Assembly: GCF_902706095.1 (NCBI RefSeq)
Contig: NZ_CACSJP010000002.1
Span: 1-64,000 of the forward strand
From: Rhizobium sp. 18065
Lineage (GTDB): Bacteria; Pseudomonadota; Alphaproteobacteria; Rhizobiales; Rhizobiaceae
Length of the DNA: 64,000 bases
Direction: 5' to 3'
Part shown: one piece after another, positions 34,818 to 43,989 of the stretch
How the letters are laid out: each line of letters starts with the position of its first letter
Numbering within the stretch: position 1 is the first letter of the stretch
The notes under the pieces: model-generated
The model's database searches: none
Seen by the model: the letters and a program-made list of their open reading frames with translations, nothing else
What the model was told of the DNA's origin: nothing
Program-made: the position numbers and the translations under genes

Positions 34818-36023
34818 TTATATTTTTCCGTGCATCTGCTTTGGGACATGCGAACCAAACGACCGACGGCTTACACAAAAGCGAATGACGGCAGCGCCAA
34901 GCACCGTATCGCACAGGGCAAGTTGCGTTTCCTCGATGAATTCGTCGGGGCGATGGCCCTGATTCATGCTGCCCGGGCCGCAGATGACAACGGGCACGTC
35001 GAGCGCCTGTGCAAACAGTCCCGCCTCCGTGCCGAAGCTGACACGGCACTCCCTGGCGCTCTTCGGCAGGCAAGTCGCAAATGCCTGCACAACCGGATGG
35101 CTGCCATCAATGGAATGGCCGGGATAATTTCCGGTGATCTCGATCTCGAGCGACGCTTCCTTGAAACGATCCTTGAACGGGGCAATCGCAGCCGCGCCGG
35201 CCTTGCGGACCTGTTCGGCCAGAGCCAGTGGATCGTCTGCCGCCATCATGCGGCATTCCATCAGCAGTTCCGCTTGATCCGGCACCAGATTGACTGCGGT
35301 TCCACCCGACAGCTTGCCGACATGGACCGTCGCATACGGCACGGAATAGCCTAGTTCGCGCGGACCCCGGGCCTCGATCTCGTCCTGCAATTTTCGCAGG
35401 CCCGATATGAAGTCGGTGGCGATATGCAGCGCATTGAGCGCCAGCGGTGCTTCGGCGGAATGGCGCGGAACGCCCCTCGCCTTCACATGGAAAGCCATCT
35501 TTCCCTTATGCCCGAGACCGATCTGCATCGATGTCGGCTCCCCGACGACGATCAGGTCGGGCAAGATGTCCCGCCCGGCAATCTCCTCCAGCATCGGCCT
35601 GATACCGACGCAGCCGATTTCCTCGTCATAGGAGATGGCCAGCCACAATGGCGCTGCCAGGCTTTTGATGTCGACCGTCTGGGCGAGCGACACGGCAGAG
35701 GCGACAAACCCTTTCATGTCGGTCGTGCCGCGCCCGTACAACCTGCCATCCTTGCGGGTGACGTTGAACGGCGGCACCGTCCAGTCCTGCCCCGCAACAG
35801 GCACCACGTCGACATGCCCGGAAAGCATCAAGCCTCCGGGCGCATCTGGTCCCAGGCGCGCCAGAAGCGCAGCCTTCTGCCCGGTCGTATCGTAGAAGCG
35901 TTCGCAGACGGCTCCGGCATCGGCCAGCGCCGCCTCGATCTCCTCGATCAACGGCAGGTTCGTGTCGGAACTTACCGTGGGATAGGCGACGAGGCGCTCC
36001 AGCCAATCCTGTGTCGAGGTCAC
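34818..36023 (-). CDS. M20 peptidase-family deacylase (acetylornithine deacetylase ArgE type)
   Basis: A 401-residue dizinc hydrolase. The start is the GTG at 36023 in a GTGA overlap with the beta-glucosidase stop; the longer frame reads backwards into that gene. Metal-site motifs are 'MLSGHVDVVPVAG' and 'GRGTTDMKGFVASAVSL', the catalytic Glu is in 'YDEEIGCVGIRPM', and the C-terminal His in 'CGPGSMNQGHRPDEF'. Length and motifs match ArgE. It likely removes an acyl group from an amino acid. The operon with a beta-glucosidase suggests an N-acyl or glycosylated substrate imported from the plant environment (inference). Confidence 0.88.
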   Translation of the reverse strand: MTSTQDWLERLVAYPTVSSDTNLPLIEEIEAALADAGAVCERFYDTTGQKAALLARLGPDAPGGLMLSGHVDVVPVAGQDWTVPPFNVTRKDGRLYGRGTTDMKGFVASAVSLAQTVDIKSLAAPLWLAISYDEEIGCVGIRPMLEEIAGRDILPDLIVVGEPTSMQIGLGHKGKMAFHVKARGVPRHSAEAPLALNALHIATDFISGLRKLQDEIEARGPRELGYSVPYATVHVGKLSGGTAVNLVPDQAELLMECRMMAADDPLALAEQVRKAGAAAIAPFKDRFKEASLEIEITGNYPGHSIDGSHPVVQAFATCLPKSARECRVSFGTEAGLFAQALDVPVVICGPGSMNQGHRPDEFIEETQLALCDTVLGAAVIRFCVSRRSFGSHVPKQMHGKI

Positions 36024-38362
36024 AGTTTCGACTCCGCCTCGTCCATCGCCGCGTTGATCTCGGCGATCAGTCCGGCGACCTCGGCTTCCGGAATGGAAAC
36101 GCGAAGGCGGCGCTCGAGAGAGGTGAAAATCCCGAAGAACGAATTCGAGCAATGGTCGAGCATGCGCATCGCATTTTCCGTAGAGATATTGCATCGGCTC
36201 GTCAGGTAGGCGCAGATATGCTCGCAGGCGATGGCGTTCGGCAGCACATAGGCCGGCTGGGTATCATAGGCGATGCGGCGGAACGGCAGCACCGAAGGCC
36301 TGATGGTCACATCGGCCGAGAGCTTCGGGTCGCGCGAGGAGGTACCGACGACCAGTCGGGCTTCGACACCTTCCAGCACCCAGCGGCCGAGCGCCGGATC
36401 CCAGATCGCCAGATCCGAACCCTTGATGGCGATTTCGATCCGCCTGCTTTCGCCCGGCGTAAGCACCGGCTTGGCAAAACCCTTGAGTTCCTGCGGCGAA
36501 CGCTTCAGGCGCTTGCTGGGCGCCTGAAGATACAGCTGCGTGACTTCCGCACCGATCCGGTCGCCCGTATTGGTGACGGTGAAGGCGACGGTGATCTCAT
36601 CGCGAAAACCGATCTGCGCCGACGACACCGTCAGGTCGGAATAGGCGAACGTGGTGTAGCTGAGGCCGTGGCCGAAGGCGAACAGCGGCTCGATTTCACG
36701 CAGATCATATCCGCGGTAGCCGACATGGATACCTTCGCCATAGATGTGGCGACCGTTCTCTCCCGGATAATGCAGAAAGCCGGGCACGTCGGCCAGACGT
36801 TTTGGGAAGGTAACGGACAGCTTACCGGACGGATTGACATTGCCGGTCAACACGTCGGCGACGGCACCGCCCATTGCCTGACCGGAATAGAAGGTGACGA
36901 GCACTGCCTTCACCGCATCGATCCACGGCATCTCCACCGCGTCCGGGCAGGCAACCACCACCGCCACCTTATCCGAAGCAGCGGCAAGCGCTGCGATCAT
37001 CGCATCCTGACCCGGGCCGAGCGCCAGCGTTGTGCGGTCGGAGCCTTCACCGTCATAGGCGCCTTCGGTGGAGGTGTAGACCAGAACCAGATCCGCCTTG
37101 GCTGCGAGCGCCAGCGTTTCGGCATCGGCCTGTTCACTGAACGTCAGGGCGTGGTTTCCACCGAGAGCCTGTTCCAGCTGCTGCAGCGGCTGGTCGACCA
37201 TGGTCGGAATGGTGGTGGCACAACCGGAACCCTGGATGACCGGCGTACCGGCATCGCGGCCAACCACCAGAATGGTTTTCATTTCCTGCCGGATCGGAAG
37301 CAGACCTTCGTTGCGCACGAGAACCATCGAAGCCGCCGCCATCGCGCGCGCTTCGGCATGGTGTTCCTCGGCCGTGTAGACCGGCACGGGCTGGCGGGCG
37401 CCTTCATTGCAGCGCTCGATCATTGCTAGCATGCGCCGGCACGACAGATTCGCCGCCTCGGCCGGGACAGTGCCACTGTCGAGTGCCGAGAGAAGATCGG
37501 CCTTGCGACGCGGGCTTTCCGGCATGTCGAGATCGCCACCGGCCATCAGCGAGACCGGACGATCCTTGATGCCGTGCCAGTCGGAGACGACGACGCCGTC
37601 AAAGCCCCAGTCTTCCCGCAGGACATCATTGAGAAGCCATGGATCCTGCGAGGCCTGGACGCCGTTCAGCCGGTTGTAGGAAGACATAATGGTCCAAGGC
37701 TTGGACTGCTTGATGGCGATCTCGAAACCCTTGAGGTAGATTTCCCGGAGCGCGCGCTCTTCGATAACGCTGTCCATCGTCGTGCGCTCGACTTCGGAAT
37801 TGTTGCAGGCAAAATGTTTCAGCGAGGTCCCGACGCCTTGCGACTGAATGCCCGCGATCACCGCCGCCGACAGTTTGCCGGTTACCAGCGGATCTTCCGA
37901 GTAATATTCATAAGAACGGCCGGCCAGCGGCGTACGGCGCAGATTGATACCCGGGCCGAGCAGCAGATGCACACCCATGGCGCGGCACTCCTGACCGAGC
38001 AGCACGCCCAGCCGCTGCATCAGGCCTTCGTCCCAGCTGTTGCCCATCGCCGAACCGTTGGGAAAGCAGGTTGCCGGCTTCATTTCGCCCCAGGCGATGG
38101 CGACGTCGCTGGCGCGCTGGTTGACCACCGACAGGAAGGCATCGAGATCCATGCCGCCGCGCTCGTCGCTGTCGATCTGCGGGATCGAATAGCGCACGCC
38201 GTAAGTACCGTCGGTCATGACGATCGGCTTGATGCCGTGAGCGGGAACCGCTGCGGTCTTCCACATTCCGAAACCGGAAAGCAGATCGACCTTTTCCTGG
38301 TTGGTCATCGCTTCGACGATGGATGCGATCGTCTGGTCTGCAGGCTGGTTCTTCTCTGGCAT
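36020..38362 (-). CDS. Glycoside hydrolase family 3 beta-glucosidase
   Basis: A 780-residue GH3 enzyme. The nucleophile Asp is in 'GFDGVVVSDWHGIKDRP', the substrate region in 'LKHFACNNSEVERTTMDSVIEERALREIYL', and the '(K)H' motif is intact. Domains: TIM-barrel-like part to about 300, alpha/beta sandwich to about 560, and fibronectin-III-like domain ('FTVTNTGDRIGAEVTQLYL') near 590-670, then an extension of about 90 residues with no obvious domain. No signal peptide, so cytoplasmic. The gene ends in GTGA with the ArgE-like gene, tying them. Confidence 0.92.
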   Translation of the reverse strand: MPEKNQPADQTIASIVEAMTNQEKVDLLSGFGMWKTAAVPAHGIKPIVMTDGTYGVRYSIPQIDSDERGGMDLDAFLSVVNQRASDVAIAWGEMKPATCFPNGSAMGNSWDEGLMQRLGVLLGQECRAMGVHLLLGPGINLRRTPLAGRSYEYYSEDPLVTGKLSAAVIAGIQSQGVGTSLKHFACNNSEVERTTMDSVIEERALREIYLKGFEIAIKQSKPWTIMSSYNRLNGVQASQDPWLLNDVLREDWGFDGVVVSDWHGIKDRPVSLMAGGDLDMPESPRRKADLLSALDSGTVPAEAANLSCRRMLAMIERCNEGARQPVPVYTAEEHHAEARAMAAASMVLVRNEGLLPIRQEMKTILVVGRDAGTPVIQGSGCATTIPTMVDQPLQQLEQALGGNHALTFSEQADAETLALAAKADLVLVYTSTEGAYDGEGSDRTTLALGPGQDAMIAALAAASDKVAVVVACPDAVEMPWIDAVKAVLVTFYSGQAMGGAVADVLTGNVNPSGKLSVTFPKRLADVPGFLHYPGENGRHIYGEGIHVGYRGYDLREIEPLFAFGHGLSYTTFAYSDLTVSSAQIGFRDEITVAFTVTNTGDRIGAEVTQLYLQAPSKRLKRSPQELKGFAKPVLTPGESRRIEIAIKGSDLAIWDPALGRWVLEGVEARLVVGTSSRDPKLSADVTIRPSVLPFRRIAYDTQPAYVLPNAIACEHICAYLTSRCNISTENAMRMLDHCSNSFFGIFTSLERRLRVSIPEAEVAGLIAEINAAMDEAESKL

Positions 38363-38576
38363 TCTGGACTCCGTGATGCGGCACTCGCCGCGCTGGTCAG
38401 GCGGCGTTTGGCGCGCACACTGTCAGCCGGCGATCAAAAAGAAAAATAGGATATTCGAAACTGATGCTTTGAAAAAAGCGAGCCCAGTGCATTTCCGCGA
38501 TTCTTCGAATCGCTCTGGCTCTTTGATTTGCCGCAGTTCCGGGCGCAAACCGCTGCGCACTTTTGCTGGAACCGTT
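38363..38576. other. 214-base intergenic region, beta-glucosidase promoter side
   Basis: AT-rich stretch ('AAAAAGAAAAATAGG') between the LysR stop and the beta-glucosidase start. It should hold the promoter of the 38362-29787 gene run; no strong palindromic operator is seen. Confidence 0.4.
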
Positions 38577-39530
38577 CTAGCTCTGGCTTGTCCGACGCAG
38601 GTTGAGGATCGGGGCTTCCATGCCGGGCACGTAATTGTCGGAGATCAGATTGCTGCAATGCTCTTCGAACGTCCGTACCAGCCGGGTGGAGACCTGCTGG
38701 CTGACACGGATCAGGCCGATGCGCATCGGCTTGTGTTCCCCCGACAGACGCAGGCTGACCAGCCGCCGGCCATCCAGCGCGGCCTTGTTCTTGGGTCGGA
38801 CATTGGCGAGCGTGTAACCGTAACGGCTGGCGACCATCGTGCGGATAACCTCCTGATGCTGGATCTGCGCAACGATATTCGGATTGGCACCGGCGGCGGC
38901 AAAAAGCCCCAGGAAATAATCGCGGGACAGAGGCAGATCGAGCAGGATGAACTCATGCTCTTCCAGTTCGGCAAGCGAGATCGCCGATCGTTCCGCCAGC
39001 GGATCGGTCTCGGCCACCTGGACATAAGGCGGCAGTTCGGCCAACGGTGTAAACTCGAAGCCCTCGGGAACCGACAGATCGTAGGAGAGTGCAATATCCA
39101 GCTCGGCACGCTCCAGCCGCGTCAGCAGCGTGCGATGATCCGCGACAGTCGGACGGACGGTGACGCCGTGATAGGCCGCCTTGAAGCTCTGGCTGACTTC
39201 CGGCAGCAACATCGGTGCAAAGGTCAAAAGGCAACCTAGCGACAGTGTTCCACGAATCTGATCCGTCGCTTCGGACGCCGCCGTATAGAGGTTCTGGACC
39301 TGCTCGATCACCGCCTTGGCCTGCAGCAGCAATTTCTGGCCGGCCGGTGTCAGAGACAGGCCCTGCGCGTGCCGCCTCAGAAAAAGCTGGGTGTTCAGCT
39401 CGATTTCCAGCTGCGAGATCGCGGTCGAGATCGAGGGTTGTGAAACACGGATGCGGTCCGACGCGAGCGTGATGGAGCCGGCCTCGGCCGTGGCGATGAA
39501 ATATTCCAGCTGACGCAGTGTGAAACGCAT
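38577..39530 (-). CDS. LysR-family regulator
   Basis: A 317-residue LysR regulator. The start 'MRFTLRQLEYFIATAEAGSIT' at 39530 fits the family; the longer frame adds 14 residues. The winged helix is 'LASDRIRVSQPSISTAISQLE', the effector domain starts with 'GTLSLGCLLTFAPMLLPEV'. It could control the beta-glucosidase/ArgE/PotABCD run downstream on the same strand or the divergent FMO gene at 39812; a 280-base gap separates it from the latter. Confidence 0.9.
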   Translation of the reverse strand: MRFTLRQLEYFIATAEAGSITLASDRIRVSQPSISTAISQLEIELNTQLFLRRHAQGLSLTPAGQKLLLQAKAVIEQVQNLYTAASEATDQIRGTLSLGCLLTFAPMLLPEVSQSFKAAYHGVTVRPTVADHRTLLTRLERAELDIALSYDLSVPEGFEFTPLAELPPYVQVAETDPLAERSAISLAELEEHEFILLDLPLSRDYFLGLFAAAGANPNIVAQIQHQEVIRTMVASRYGYTLANVRPKNKAALDGRRLVSLRLSGEHKPMRIGLIRVSQQVSTRLVRTFEEHCSNLISDNYVPGMEAPILNLRRTSQS

Positions 39531-39811
39531 TTGAGGCCCCGATCCAGATTCGCGCCCGGCGGCGGCCGGCAAAGCCCATGCCGATGCGAAGGGTGCGGAA
39601 GGCAGCTTACTATTTGCCGTTTGCTAAAATGTAAATGTTCTCCTGCTGTCCGCTTCGCCGCCGATGGCGCCGATCGGTCATACGCCTGCTTTCGGCAATC
39701 CTAACCAGTGCTGCAGCAAATCGTAATTTTCTGAAGGCTAACCGTTCGCTAGAGCGGAACGATAGCTGATGCCGATCAGCTGGTCTTGGCGAAACAGAAA
39801 AGGGCGCAAGC

Positions 39812-41062
39812 ATGTCAGTCGAGAAGATCCATACGCTGGTTGTCGGCGCCGGGCAGGCGGGTGTGGCCATCAGCGAACACCTGAGCCGCAATGGCGTCGA
39901 TTACATTGTGCTTGAGCGCGGCCGCATTGCCGAACGCTGGCGTTCGATGCGCTGGGATTCGCTCGTGGCCAACGGCCCGGCCTGGCACGACCGTTTTCCC
40001 GGCATGGATTTCCCCGGCCACCCAGACGCGTTCGTGCCCAAGGATGGCGTCGCCGGATATTTCGAAGCCTATGCAAACATGCACAAGGCGCCGATCCGCT
40101 GCGGTGTCGATGTCACCAGCGTCGAGCGGCTCGACGATCGCCCCGGCTTCCGAGTCGAAACATCCAAGGGCGTGATCGAGGCGCTCAACGTAGTTGCCGC
40201 CACCGGACCGTTCCAGAACCCCAGCATCCCGCCGATCGTACCCGCCGATGCCGGCGTGACGCAGATGCATTCGAGCGAGTACCGCAATCCCTCCCAGCTT
40301 GCCGACGGCGCCGTGCTGGTCGTCGGCGCCGGTTCGTCCGGCGTGCAGATTGCCGAGGAGCTGATGCTGTCCGGCCGCAAGGTCTATCTTTCCGTCGGCC
40401 CGCATGACCGCCCGCCCCGCGCTTATCGCGGCCGCGATTTCGTCTGGTGGCTTGGCGTTCTCGGCAAATGGGACGCGCAGGCGCAGGCGCCCGGCACCGA
40501 GCATGTGACCATTGCCGTCAGCGGCGCACATGGCGGCCGGACGATCGACTTCCGCCGTCTGGCATCCCAGGGCATGATCCTTGCCGGCATGACCGGCGCC
40601 TACCGTGACGGATTGTTGTCCTTCGCCGACGATTTGGCCCGCAACCTCGATCGCGGCGACCAGAACTACCTGTCGCTGCTCGACGAGGCAGACGCATTCG
40701 TCACCCGCAACGGGCTCGATCTTCCGCCGGAGCCCGATGCGCGTATCCTCGGGCCTGAGGTCGACTGTGTCACCCATCCGCTGCGCGACCTGAACCTGGC
40801 GGACGCCGGCGTGACCACGATCATCTGGGCGACGGGTTTTGCCTCGAACTACAGCTGGCTGAAGGTCAACGCCTTCGACGAGGCCGGTCGGCCGAAACAC
40901 CAGCGCGGCGTTTCTGCCGAAAAGGGCATCTATTTCCTCGGCCTTCCCTGGCTTTCGGGCCGCGGTTCCAGCTTCATCTGGGGTGTCTGGCACGATGCCA
41001 AGCACGTTGCCGACCACATCCACATCCAGGACACTTACCTCGCCTACGCGCCGCAACCCTGA
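39812..41062 (+). CDS. Flavin-containing monooxygenase (CzcO/YUCCA-like)
   Basis: A 416-residue FAD- and NADPH-dependent monooxygenase. FAD motif 'VVGAGQAGVAISEHL' near residue 10, NADPH motif 'VVGAGSSGVQIAEEL' near 170, and the late 'TTIIWATGFASNYSWL' motif are all present. An FMO-like 'FPGMDFPGHPDAFVPKDGVAGYFEAY' follows the first motif. These enzymes oxidise nitrogen, sulfur or ring carbons. It is followed after 48 bases by RidA and a DUF1028 gene, suggesting a nitrogenous substrate whose oxidised product gives a reactive enamine or imine. Confidence 0.88.
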   Translation: MSVEKIHTLVVGAGQAGVAISEHLSRNGVDYIVLERGRIAERWRSMRWDSLVANGPAWHDRFPGMDFPGHPDAFVPKDGVAGYFEAYANMHKAPIRCGVDVTSVERLDDRPGFRVETSKGVIEALNVVAATGPFQNPSIPPIVPADAGVTQMHSSEYRNPSQLADGAVLVVGAGSSGVQIAEELMLSGRKVYLSVGPHDRPPRAYRGRDFVWWLGVLGKWDAQAQAPGTEHVTIAVSGAHGGRTIDFRRLASQGMILAGMTGAYRDGLLSFADDLARNLDRGDQNYLSLLDEADAFVTRNGLDLPPEPDARILGPEVDCVTHPLRDLNLADAGVTTIIWATGFASNYSWLKVNAFDEAGRPKHQRGVSAEKGIYFLGLPWLSGRGSSFIWGVWHDAKHVADHIHIQDTYLAYAPQP

Positions 41063-41110
41063 TCGACCAGCTGCCGGCATCCCCGCATGAACAATCAGAT
41101 GGAGAAGAGA

Positions 41111-41524
41111 ATGGCACATACGCGCATTCGCAAGTTCAACACCAAGGAAACCTATCCCGAGCAGAAGCTCGACAACGACCTCTGCCAGGCCGTTGTCGCG
41201 CGCGGCACGATGATCTTTCTGCGTGGCCAGTGCCCGCAGGATCTGGATACCGCCAAGAACATCGACAGCCACGATCCGGTCGAGCAGACCCACAAGGTGA
41301 TGCAGAACATCCGCCAGCTGGTGCAGGAATCCGGCGGGCAGATGGAGCATGTGACCAAGCTGGTCGTGTATCTCACCGACGTTCGCCACCGCGAATCGGT
41401 CTACCGCACGATGGGCGATTACATCAAGGGCGTCTTCCCGGTCTGCACCGGACTCGTCGTCGTGGCACTGGCACGACCGGAATGGCTGGTCGAGATCGAC
41501 GCAACGGCCGTCATCCCCGACTGA
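41111..41524 (+). CDS. RidA-family protein (enamine/imine deaminase)
   Basis: A 137-residue YjgF/YER057c/UK114 protein. I start at ATG 41111, which has GGAGAAGAGA just before it; two upstream ATGs are weaker. The Arg that contacts substrate carboxylate and the C-terminal 'LARPEWLVEIDATAVI' are present, as is 'LVQESGGQMEHVTKLVVYLTD'. RidA proteins hydrolyse reactive enamine/imine intermediates and form trimers. It sits between the FMO and the DUF1028 gene and likely processes the product of the FMO. Confidence 0.88.
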   Translation: MAHTRIRKFNTKETYPEQKLDNDLCQAVVARGTMIFLRGQCPQDLDTAKNIDSHDPVEQTHKVMQNIRQLVQESGGQMEHVTKLVVYLTDVRHRESVYRTMGDYIKGVFPVCTGLVVVALARPEWLVEIDATAVIPD

Positions 41525-41539
41525 TCGTTTTTCAGAGCG

Positions 41540-41563
41540 ATCGGCCGGCAATGACCGGCCGAT
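41540..41563. repeat. Inverted repeat between ridA and the DUF1028 gene
   Basis: ATCGGCCGG and its complement form a 9-bp stem with a 6-base loop, without a T-run. It may act as an attenuator or as an intercistronic mRNA stabiliser. Confidence 0.5.
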
Positions 41564-41614
41564 GCGGACTGCAAGCCGGCAACGACGCTCTATCGTCCTC
41601 ATACAGGAGTTCCC

Positions 41615-42292
41615 ATGACCTTCTCCATCGTCGCTCGTTGCGAGCAGACCGGCCAGTTCGGTGTGGCGATCTCGTCGTCCTCTCCGGCCGTGGCCGCCCG
41701 CTGCGCCTGGGCTCGTGCCGGTATCGGCGCGGTCGCGACGCAGAACGTCACCAATCCCGCACTCGGACCGGGAATGCTGGACGAACTTGCAAAAGGCGCA
41801 AGCGCTTCGGACGCTGTAGCAACGGCGAGACAGAGCGATGAATTTCCAAACTATCGCCAGTTGCTGGCGGTCGATGCGCAGGGCGGCATCGCCATTCATT
41901 CAGGCCCCAATGCTCTTGGAACCTGGACCTCGGCGGCGGGTCACCAGTGTGTTGCCGCCGGCAACCTTTTGGCCAATGACGGCGTGCCGAAGGCGATGAT
42001 CGAGGCGTTCGAGTCTACCTCGGGTAGCTTAGGAGACCGGCTGATCGCCACACTCAAGGCGGCCGTTGACGCGGGCGGTGAAGCAGGCCCGGTTCGATCG
42101 GCAGGCTTGCTGATCGTCGACAAGGAAACCTGGCCCTATGCCGAATTGCGGATCGACTGGCTGGACGAAGGCTGCCCGATAGCGGCGGTGGCCCGGGCCT
42201 GGGACGTCTACAAGCCGCAGGCACGGGACTACGTGACACGAGCACTGAATCCCTTGGCGGCTCCGTCTTATGGGGTGCCTGGCGACGAGTGA
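41615..42292 (+). CDS. DUF1028 family protein
   Basis: A 225-residue DUF1028 protein ('MTFSIVARCEQTGQFGVAIS' opening, 'GAVATQNVTNPALGPGMLD', 'PNYRQLLAVDAQGGIAIHSG', 'HQCVAAGNLLAND' and 'GEAGPVRSAGLLIVDKETW'). DUF1028 has an Ntn-hydrolase-like pattern and is often found beside peptidase or RidA genes, but its activity is not established. GGAGTT lies upstream of the ATG. It is the third gene of the FMO-RidA unit after a 90-base gap containing a 9-bp inverted repeat. Confidence 0.9.
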   Translation: MTFSIVARCEQTGQFGVAISSSSPAVAARCAWARAGIGAVATQNVTNPALGPGMLDELAKGASASDAVATARQSDEFPNYRQLLAVDAQGGIAIHSGPNALGTWTSAAGHQCVAAGNLLANDGVPKAMIEAFESTSGSLGDRLIATLKAAVDAGGEAGPVRSAGLLIVDKETWPYAELRIDWLDEGCPIAAVARAWDVYKPQARDYVTRALNPLAAPSYGVPGDE

Positions 42293-42472
42293 TACTTCTC
42301 GTCGGCGGGCGCGGTAAACAATGGCGGCTCTTAAAGCTCAAGCGGAAGCGCCGAGGCTTCCCGATACCACGCCTTGATGGGATATAGACCGACGATCCAT
42401 ATGTCCCTTTCCTAAAGCTATTGAGAAGCTATAGTTGCCGGAGCAAGACACCTTTATTGAACTGATGCGCCA

Positions 42473-43375
42473 TTAAACATTCCCGATTGTGTCAAACAAT
42501 AGGGAGCGGAACCATCGATGTCCGGGATCGCGATGGGTCCGATCGTGCCAGACGGCAATCTTGGAAAAACCCGGAACCGCGACTGGCGGCGACATCGTCC
42601 TGAGGCCCGTGTCATGCAGGACAAGCCGGCTCGGCACGACCGAAATCAGGTCGGTCGTCTTCAGGACATCGGCCAGAATAAGGAAGCTCATGACCGAGAG
42701 CACGACCCGGCGCTGCCGTCCAATGGCGAAGAGCGCATCGTCGGTCACGCCATGAAAACGTTGCCCCGAATAGGATACAAGCACGTGGTCTAACTCGCAG
42801 AACCGATCAAGGCTGAGTGTCTCTCCTGCAGCATCGGGATGATCCCGCCGCAGCGCGCAGACATAGGATTCGTCGAACAGCCGCCGGGCATGCAGATCGC
42901 GCGGCGCCGTTTCGGGCGTCACCAGCGCCAGATCAAGTTCGCCACGCTCGAACCGCGCCTGTGCATTATCATTCTCCACCGGGCGAACAGAGACCCGGAT
43001 GCCGGGTGCTGCCAAGCGTAGGCGCGGCAGCAACGGTAGAACGACGGCATGCAACGCATAGTCCGTCGCAGCAAGTGAGACCGTGAATTCCGCTGTGGCG
43101 GGATTGAAAACAGTCGGCTGCAACAATGTTTCGACGTCTGACAGGATCTGCCGGATGGGACCGGCCAACTCGCTCGCCCTGATCGTCGGCACGATGCCGC
43201 GCTGAGTGCGGACGAACAATGGATCGTCGAAGCTATCACGCAGGCGGCCCAGCATGCCGCTCACCGCAGGCTGGGTGAGGCCGAGGCGATCGGCGGCGCG
43301 CGTCACGCTGCCCTCGTCGAGAAGCGCGTCGAACGCCTTCAGCAGGTTGAGATCGAGCGACTTGATATCACGCAT
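42473..43375 (-). CDS. LysR-family regulator (NodD/SyrM-like subgroup)
   Basis: A 300-residue LysR regulator with winged helix 'DLNLLKAFDALLDEGSVTRAA' and 'DRLGLTQPAVSGMLGRLRD'. The 'DPLFVRTQRGIVPTIRASEL' feature places it in the NodD/SyrM/NahR-like subgroup. It is divergent from the SRPBCC gene (43471), with a 95-base shared promoter region, and convergent with the DUF1028 gene, so its target is likely the SRPBCC gene. Effector unknown; NodD-like members respond to aromatic compounds. Confidence 0.9.
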   Translation of the reverse strand: MRDIKSLDLNLLKAFDALLDEGSVTRAADRLGLTQPAVSGMLGRLRDSFDDPLFVRTQRGIVPTIRASELAGPIRQILSDVETLLQPTVFNPATAEFTVSLAATDYALHAVVLPLLPRLRLAAPGIRVSVRPVENDNAQARFERGELDLALVTPETAPRDLHARRLFDESYVCALRRDHPDAAGETLSLDRFCELDHVLVSYSGQRFHGVTDDALFAIGRQRRVVLSVMSFLILADVLKTTDLISVVPSRLVLHDTGLRTMSPPVAVPGFSKIAVWHDRTHRDPGHRWFRSLLFDTIGNV

Positions 43376-43470
43376 GCTTATGACCGCAATCAGAAATGAC
43401 GATTTTTCTTATCTCAACACATCTGGCATCAGGAGGCAACCGAACCACCTCCACAACAGGACGAACCGAC

Positions 43471-43983
43471 ATGACCATGATGAACGCGATCGAATGGCCC
43501 AAGGACTACGAGCCCGGCTGCACCGAAAATTTCTGCTCCAACGAAGTCATCGTGTCAGGCCTGACGACGGCCAAGGTCTGGCCCTTGCTGAGCCATGCTC
43601 CGGCTTGGCCGAGCTATTACAGCAACTCGGCCAATATCCGCTTTTACGATGAAAAGGGCCCGCAACTGGACGTCGGTCGTCGCTTCTATTTCGAGACCTT
43701 CGGCTTCCCGGTCGAAGCACAGGTCGTCGAATATGTGGCGCCAGAAGAAGGCAAGCCGGGTCGCGTTGCCTGGCATGGCTGGGCCGGCGAAGGCGATACG
43801 CGGCTGGATGTTCATCATGCCTGGCTGGTCGAGGACCTGCCGGGTGGGCGCGTGCGCATCCTCACCCAGGAAACCCAGAAGGGCAAGCCGGCCGCAGAGC
43901 TCGCCAAGGCAAAGCCCAATCCGATGATCAACGGCCACCAGGATTGGCTGGACGGTCTCGTCGCTGCTGCCCAGAAGGCCTGA
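43471..43983 (+). CDS. SRPBCC (polyketide cyclase/START-like) family protein
   Basis: A 170-residue protein of the SRPBCC superfamily, start at ATG 43471 with AGGA upstream; the longer frame reads through the divergent promoter. The pattern 'VIVSGLTTAKVWPLLSHAPAWPSYYSN' and 'LDVGRRFYFETFGFPVEAQVVEYV' is typical of the Polyketide_cyc2 or START-like hydrophobic-pocket fold. It probably binds or cyclises a small hydrophobic ligand. No partner enzyme is fused. Between two LysR genes. Confidence 0.82.
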   Translation: MTMMNAIEWPKDYEPGCTENFCSNEVIVSGLTTAKVWPLLSHAPAWPSYYSNSANIRFYDEKGPQLDVGRRFYFETFGFPVEAQVVEYVAPEEGKPGRVAWHGWAGEGDTRLDVHHAWLVEDLPGGRVRILTQETQKGKPAAELAKAKPNPMINGHQDWLDGLVAAAQKA

Positions 43984-43989
43984 GTGCTG

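Noticed and set aside
36011..37429. 472-codon plus-strand frame over the beta-glucosidase
   Set aside because: It is antisense to a complete GH3 enzyme with catalytic motifs.
39815..41899. 694-codon open frame on the minus strand across the FMO, RidA and DUF1028 genes
   Set aside because: It is antisense to three well-recognised genes and has no recognisable domain; long antisense frames are common in GC-rich DNA.
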